From positions 1 through 8,123 of the forward strand of contig JAHEOG010000151.1 of the NCBI GenBank assembly GCA_018609925.1: a stretch of DNA of 8,123 nucleotides, given 5' to 3'. This stretch comes from Gammaproteobacteria bacterium. Lineage in GTDB: Bacteria > Pseudomonadota > Gammaproteobacteria > Thiohalorhabdales > Thiohalorhabdaceae. A model generated the notes under the pieces. That model saw nothing but the letters and a program-made list of their open reading frames with translations, ran no database searches and was not told the origin of the DNA. This document shows, in pieces, positions 6,964-8,123 of this stretch. The position numbers were made by a program, and so were the translations under genes. Within the stretch, counting starts at the first letter, position 1. Every line of letters starts with the position of its first letter.

Positions 6964-8123
6964 GCCCCCCAGGGGATTTCGCCGGGGTCCCAAGCGCCGC
7001 GGATGGTCCCCCGGGTGGCATCCCCTGGCAGCCGCCCTCTGCCTATCTCTGGGGATGGCGGTCCTTGCCGGCCCCGGTCTGGCCCAGGAGCCCTCCCAGC
7101 CGAGCCCCGCCCCCGCACCCCCTGGGCCGCAGACCGGTCTCCTCCAGCAGCGGATCCAGGATTTGCGGGAGGACAACGCCGAGCTTCGGCGCCGCCTGCA
7201 TGAGCTGGAAACCCGCCTGACCCGCACGGAAGCTGACATCCCCCATACCGAGGAGACCCTCCAGGCCCGGATCGACAACCTGGATCAGCACTTGGCCGAT
7301 CGCACCCAGAGCCTGGAGTCCAACCTAACCCTCTACATGCGGGTGGGTACCTTTATCCTCATCCTGATCGGGGTCTTCGGCTTCGGCTACATCCACCAGA
7401 TCCTGCGCGGAGTCATCGAGCGCTCGGTCAACAGTCACCTCCGCAGCGAGGAGTTCGCCCGCAACCTGGAGCAAAAGGTGGAACAGGTAGCCACGGACTC
7501 GCGCGACTCGATCCTGGAAGCGAGCAAGGAGGAGACCCGCCAGCTCACCCGCAAGCTCATCGACGAGTTCCTGACCGAGGAGCGCAGCCGCATCGAGCAG
7601 GCGGTGAAGGAGGAGCAGCACGCCCTGGACAGGCTCCGCCAGGAGCACCTCCAGCTGCAGTCGCCGTTGCCCGAGGAGGCCGGGGCGTACCTGGAGAAGG
7701 TGGCCTCGGCCGCCAGCTCCCGGAGCCTGGAGCTGCTCACCGACGAGGAGGTCTACTACGCCATGCTGGAGGCCGACAGCAAGGGCAACTACCTGGAGGC
7801 CGAGCGCTACGCCCGGGAGCTCCTCCGCCGCCACCCCGGCACCGCCGACAGCCTGGCCAACCTGGCCTGGATCCTGGAGCACACCGACCGCATCCAGGAG
7901 GCCGAAGCCCACTACAAGCGGGCCCTGGAGGCCGATCCCGGGCGGGCGGACATCGCCCGCTTCTACGCCTATCTCCTGGACAGCCAGGATCGGTGGCAGG
8001 AGGCCCGGACCGTGCTGGCCGGGATCCTGGAGAGGCAGCCGGGCAACGCTCGGGCCTACAGCCAGCTGGCCAACTTCCTGGCCCGCCACGAGCAGCTGGA
8101 GGAGGCCCGCCAGGTGCTGCAGC
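6920..8123 (+). CDS. Predicted membrane protein: signal peptide, coiled coil, TM helix, coiled coil, TPR repeats; 3' end cut
   Basis: I do not recognise the family. The 401 visible residues contain an Arg-rich N-terminus, a hydrophobic stretch (35-50) ending in GPGLA with a plausible signal-peptidase site after Ala55, and a Pro-rich linker (57-70). Next come a heptad-like coiled coil (about 73-135), one clear transmembrane helix (about 141-162) and a long charged helix, probably coiled coil (about 165-245). From about 277 there are four TPR-like helix pairs in 34-residue steps, with LxxAxxxYxxALxxxP features and HPG, DPG and QPG turns; the last is cut by the window edge. Basic residues just after the helix suggest the TPR part is cytoplasmic. 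The ATG at 6920 overlaps serB by 44 bases and has a weak GGGA seven bases before it. The only other ATG (7055) would cut the hydrophobic core. CpoB-like proteins share signal, coiled coil and TPR but lack this internal helix. The last gene of a likely mfd-serB unit; TPRs suggest a protein-binding scaffold. Confidence 0.85.
   Translation, partial: MPRSRPTASRSGPSKPPRGFRRGPKRRGWSPGWHPLAAALCLSLGMAVLAGPGLAQEPSQPSPAPAPPGPQTGLLQQRIQDLREDNAELRRRLHELETRLTRTEADIPHTEETLQARIDNLDQHLADRTQSLESNLTLYMRVGTFILILIGVFGFGYIHQILRGVIERSVNSHLRSEEFARNLEQKVEQVATDSRDSILEASKEETRQLTRKLIDEFLTEERSRIEQAVKEEQHALDRLRQEHLQLQSPLPEEAGAYLEKVASAASSRSLELLTDEEVYYAMLEADSKGNYLEAERYARELLRRHPGTADSLANLAWILEHTDRIQEAEAHYKRALEADPGRADIARFYAYLLDSQDRWQEARTVLAGILERQPGNARAYSQLANFLARHEQLEEARQVLQ

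Noticed and set aside
7040..7045. Cys41 in the signal-like segment of the TPR protein as a lipoprotein site
   Set aside because: The preceding residues Ala-Ala-Leu do not fit a lipobox, which needs a small residue just before Cys, and the hydrophobic core continues past it.

Overview
The window is a compact, very GC-rich stretch of bacterial chromosome, almost fully coding. The ispD, ispF and truD genes sit in the gammaproteobacterial order. Mfd and SerB are closest in motif detail to gammaproteobacterial proteins. I infer a high-GC Gammaproteobacterium, possibly an environmental or sulfur-oxidising/halophilic lineage, but genus and species cannot be read from the sequence.

Left arm (1-2100, minus strand): ispD, ispF and truD are read leftwards as one tight transcription unit. 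Each gene overlaps the next by 13 or 17 bases, which implies translational coupling. IspD and IspF catalyse two steps of the MEP (non-mevalonate) isoprenoid pathway. TruD makes pseudouridine 13 in tRNA and runs off the left edge. The gene expected next outside the window, by gammaproteobacterial synteny, is surE.

Centre (2101-2264): this is a 164-base divergent intergenic region with an AT-rich patch. It is the only substantial non-coding DNA here and presumably holds promoters for both arms.

Right arm (2265-8123, plus strand): mfd (transcription-repair coupling factor) is followed after 31 bases by serB (phosphoserine phosphatase). An overlapping reading frame then runs off the right edge. 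It encodes an unrecognised membrane protein with a secretion signal, coiled coils, one transmembrane helix and TPR repeats. The spacing suggests one operon, although the three products share no obvious pathway.

I see no mobile element, CRISPR array, tRNA, rRNA or defence system. Five of the six genes are housekeeping genes. The only real candidate for undescribed biology is the membrane-anchored coiled-coil/TPR protein at 6920-8123. Long open frames opposite or inside mfd and truD are explained by base composition and are not called as genes.
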